This document shows positions 62,275-64,000 of a DNA stretch of 64,000 bases, piece after piece (within the stretch, counting starts at the first letter, position 1; every line of letters starts with the position of its first letter). A program made the position numbers and the translations under genes. The notes beneath the pieces were generated by a model that was not told the origin of the DNA, ran no database searches, and saw nothing but the letters and a program-made list of their open reading frames with translations. The stretch is from Paenibacillus sp. RC67 (lineage in GTDB: Bacteria; Bacillota; Bacilli; Paenibacillales; NBRC-103111). The stretch covers positions 786,001 through 850,000 of the forward strand of contig NZ_CP125098.1 in the NCBI RefSeq assembly GCF_030020805.1. Reading direction: 5' to 3'.

Positions 62275-63606
62275 ATGAACAAGAAATTGTGGAGTTCAAC
62301 GATCTTAGCTTTAACATGTTCCATCGCCTTAGCCGGCTGCTCACAAAGACAAGGAGGAACCACGACAACTGCGGAAAAGACGGCGACGCCAGCTCCAACC
62401 GCAGATGCGGGCAAGAGCAGCTCTCCTGCAAGCAGTGGAGGGGACAAAACAAGAATTACCGTCTATTCGACCGTCAACGATAAGCCGATTCAAGAGATTT
62501 ACAAGCAGATCGCTAGCGATTTTGCCAAAGAAAATGGAAAGGTCGACGTGGACTTACAATTTCCAGGTACGGAGTATGAAAATATTTTAAAGGTCAAAAT
62601 GGCTGCCAACGATCTGCCCGATGTGTTCGATACGCATGGCTGGGCCATTATTCGTTACGGTAAATATTTGGCCGATCTGAAGGATCAGCCGTGGGCTTCC
62701 CAGTTGACGAATACCATCAAGGATGTCGTCACGGACAAAAGCGGCAAAGTACATGCGCTGGTGCTGAGCGAAGCCAAGGACGGATTGACGTACAACGCCG
62801 ATCTCCTGAAAAAATATAACGTGGAACCGCCCAAAACATTCGATGAGCTGATGGCAGCAGCGGAAAAACTGAAAACGGAGAGCAAAGGAGAGGTCACTCC
62901 CTTCTACTTCTCAGGCATTGACGATTGGATGATCGGGCAATATTTCGATTATTTTGCGACATCCTTATTAATTAGCCCTAAGGAGAACGAAGCGCAGAAC
63001 CTGCTTGATAAAAAATTCGACTGGAACAAGTGGAAGACACTGCCGGATAAATTCCTTGAGATGCAGAAAAAAGGCTACATTAACAAAGATGTGCTAACGG
63101 CCAAATATAGCGATCTTCCTCAACAGTTTGCTCAAGGTAAAGTAGCCTTTACACTTCAAGGCCCTTCTTTCGCGGATGAGGTCCATAAAATTAAAGGAGA
63201 TCTGAAAATCGGATTTATGCCAGTTCCTTCGATGGTACCAGGAGACGCGCCGAACTTCTCAGGCGGTGAGCGCTATACGATGGGCGCATGGAAAGACAGT
63301 AAGCATTTGGACGAATCGAAAAAGCTGATTGCTTATTTTGCCAAACCGGAGAACATGACCAAAATTGCCAATGCCACTAAGCTCCCTCCAGGTCTTAAAG
63401 GTGTTGAGGCGAAGCATGAATTCACGGAGTACTATAACAAGTACGCGGATATTCGGGTATTCCCATACTTCGACCGCGTATATTTGCCCAACGGAATGTG
63501 GGACGTCATGTGTAAGACAGGTACGTCTTTACTGGCCGGTAACGTCGATGCGAAGCAGTATTCCGATAAAATGAAGCAGGAAGTCGAGCGGCTTAGTAAT
63601 AAATAA
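62275..63606 (+). CDS. Sugar ABC transporter substrate-binding lipoprotein
   Basis: About 443 residues. Signal ends IALAGCSQ (lipobox Cys about residue 22), followed by a Ser/Thr/Ala-rich linker and a family-1 binding fold (VYSTVNDKPIQEIYKQIASD, DVFDTHGW, GKVAFTLQGP). Ligand is likely an oligosaccharide. The frame opens at 62149, but ATG 62275 with AAGGGAGG starts the signal. A permease gene begins 286 bp downstream, beyond a palindromic repeat element. Confidence 0.9.
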   Translation: MNKKLWSSTILALTCSIALAGCSQRQGGTTTTAEKTATPAPTADAGKSSSPASSGGDKTRITVYSTVNDKPIQEIYKQIASDFAKENGKVDVDLQFPGTEYENILKVKMAANDLPDVFDTHGWAIIRYGKYLADLKDQPWASQLTNTIKDVVTDKSGKVHALVLSEAKDGLTYNADLLKKYNVEPPKTFDELMAAAEKLKTESKGEVTPFYFSGIDDWMIGQYFDYFATSLLISPKENEAQNLLDKKFDWNKWKTLPDKFLEMQKKGYINKDVLTAKYSDLPQQFAQGKVAFTLQGPSFADEVHKIKGDLKIGFMPVPSMVPGDAPNFSGGERYTMGAWKDSKHLDESKKLIAYFAKPENMTKIANATKLPPGLKGVEAKHEFTEYYNKYADIRVFPYFDRVYLPNGMWDVMCKTGTSLLAGNVDAKQYSDKMKQEVERLSNK

Positions 63607-63680
63607 AAAAGCTATCGGAGGGGTGTTCATCTCCTAGGCTATCGAGAGACTTGTTTTTCGAGAAATTTGCTATATGGGTA

Positions 63681-63793
63681 GGTGGGGTATGCCCTGGAAG
63701 AGTGTTAACGTCCGCCTTTGAAATCCGTGAATATACCGCTAATTCTAATCAAATTCACGGGTTTCAACAGCGGCTGGAGGGGCATATCCCACC
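63681..63793. repeat. 113-bp palindromic repeat element, copy 2
   Basis: Opposite in orientation to the copy at 13005. Outer arms are GGTGGGGTATGCCC and GGGGCATATCCCACC. The inner stem has arms at 63718-63732 (TTGAAATCCGTGAAT) and 63753-63767 (ATTCACGGGTTTCAA). CGTCCGCC and CAGCGGCTGG are the conserved spacers. It lies between two genes of one ABC operon. Confidence 0.85.
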
Positions 63794-63843
63794 GAAGTAT
63801 ACTAGCAATATTTCAAGTATTTTATACGTTTCTCATCCAACCA

Positions 63844-63864
63844 GGAGGGGCATCTTGCCCCTCC
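63844..63864 (+). promoter_or_regulatory. GC-rich hairpin before the permease ribosome binding site
   Basis: GGAGGGGCA pairs perfectly with TGCCCCTCC around a 3-nt loop, about 15 bp before the GGAAGGAGG site of the permease. With no T-run it is more likely an mRNA-stabilising or translational element than a terminator. Confidence 0.6.
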
Positions 63865-63892
63865 GATGCTATAAGGGAAGGAGGAAGCCGCA

Positions 63893-64000
63893 ATGGCCCA
63901 AACGCCTACCGAGGCGAGCCTTCATACGAAGCCAGTTAACCGGAACGAACGATGGAGCAAGTTCATCCACTCGCCGGCATGGCTGAATTTGCTGTACGCT
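63893..64000 (+). CDS. Sugar ABC transporter permease, N-terminal fragment
   Basis: 36 codons before the window ends: a polar cytoplasmic start (MAQTPTEASLHTKPVNRNER) and then WSKFIHSPAWLNLLYA, entering the first helix. Position after a sugar-binding lipoprotein and a GGAAGGAGG site fit a MalF/UgpA-type permease, but the family is inferred from context. Confidence 0.6.
   Translation, partial: MAQTPTEASLHTKPVNRNERWSKFIHSPAWLNLLYA

Overview
The window looks like a chromosomal segment of a spore-forming, Paenibacillus-like Firmicute. The reasons are family content (SigI/RsgI, a multi-PAS sporulation-type kinase, paired YesM/YesN-type sensor and regulator, three-SLH surface protein, YfmP/YfmO, YoaE, YuiH, FhuF), strong GGAGG ribosome binding sites with frequent TTG/GTG starts, and many hairpin-plus-U terminators. 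There are no rRNA or tRNA genes, insertion sequences, prophage or CRISPR arrays that I can see. Both ends cut genes: the sigI C-terminus at the left, a sugar ABC permease N-terminus at the right. All identifications are by reading the sequence; no database search was run.

Layout. 1-20 kb: sigI-rsgI, an aldo/keto reductase, two Gfo/Idh/MocA dehydrogenases, a four-PAS histidine kinase, a YuiH-type molybdoenzyme, a DinB-like protein, a NitT/TauT-type ABC operon, the yfmP-yfmO regulator/efflux pair, a 121-bp palindromic repeat element, a second MFS pump, a large YhgE-type membrane protein and a PadR regulator under a perfect 39-bp palindrome. 20-31 kb: two paralogous ureohydrolase genes flank an ANTAR-domain antiterminator gene, and each ureohydrolase has a leader with a promoter, a hairpin and an intrinsic terminator before the start codon. 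The second ureohydrolase heads an apparent operon with a complete oligopeptide/nickel-type ABC transporter and an MFS transporter. 31-41 kb: a sugar porter, an AT-rich scar with a broken Syd-family gene, alkylation repair genes (AlkA-type glycosylase plus an alkyltransferase-like protein), a membrane-anchored sugar-binding protein/LytS-type kinase/YesN regulator module, and a YoaE-type molybdoenzyme. 41-55 kb: a TetR/SDR pair with three matching operators, a 1242-residue PHP/Ig/SLH surface protein, HxlR, SRPBCC, ArsR/SulP, a frameshifted DUF4127 gene, and three more transporter/regulator genes. 55-61 kb: a GGDEF protein that appears fused to a ribbon-helix-helix domain, a membrane GGDEF protein, and a redox island (Fur-family regulator, degenerate OmpR-type regulator, TrxB-like flavoprotein, glutaredoxin, peroxiredoxin). 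61-64 kb: a Fur-box-controlled FhuF-type reductase and a sugar ABC operon.

The best candidates for new biology are (1) the proposed ANTAR-controlled ureohydrolase/transporter regulon at 20.8-31 kb, and (2) a dispersed palindromic element, two full copies plus one remnant, whose stems differ in sequence but keep base pairing. Secondary points are the GGDEF-RHH fusion beside a perfect 20-bp palindrome, a redox island with Fur-family-like boxes and a TrxB-like enzyme without the usual NADPH motif, and a PadR gene under a perfect 19-bp inverted repeat.
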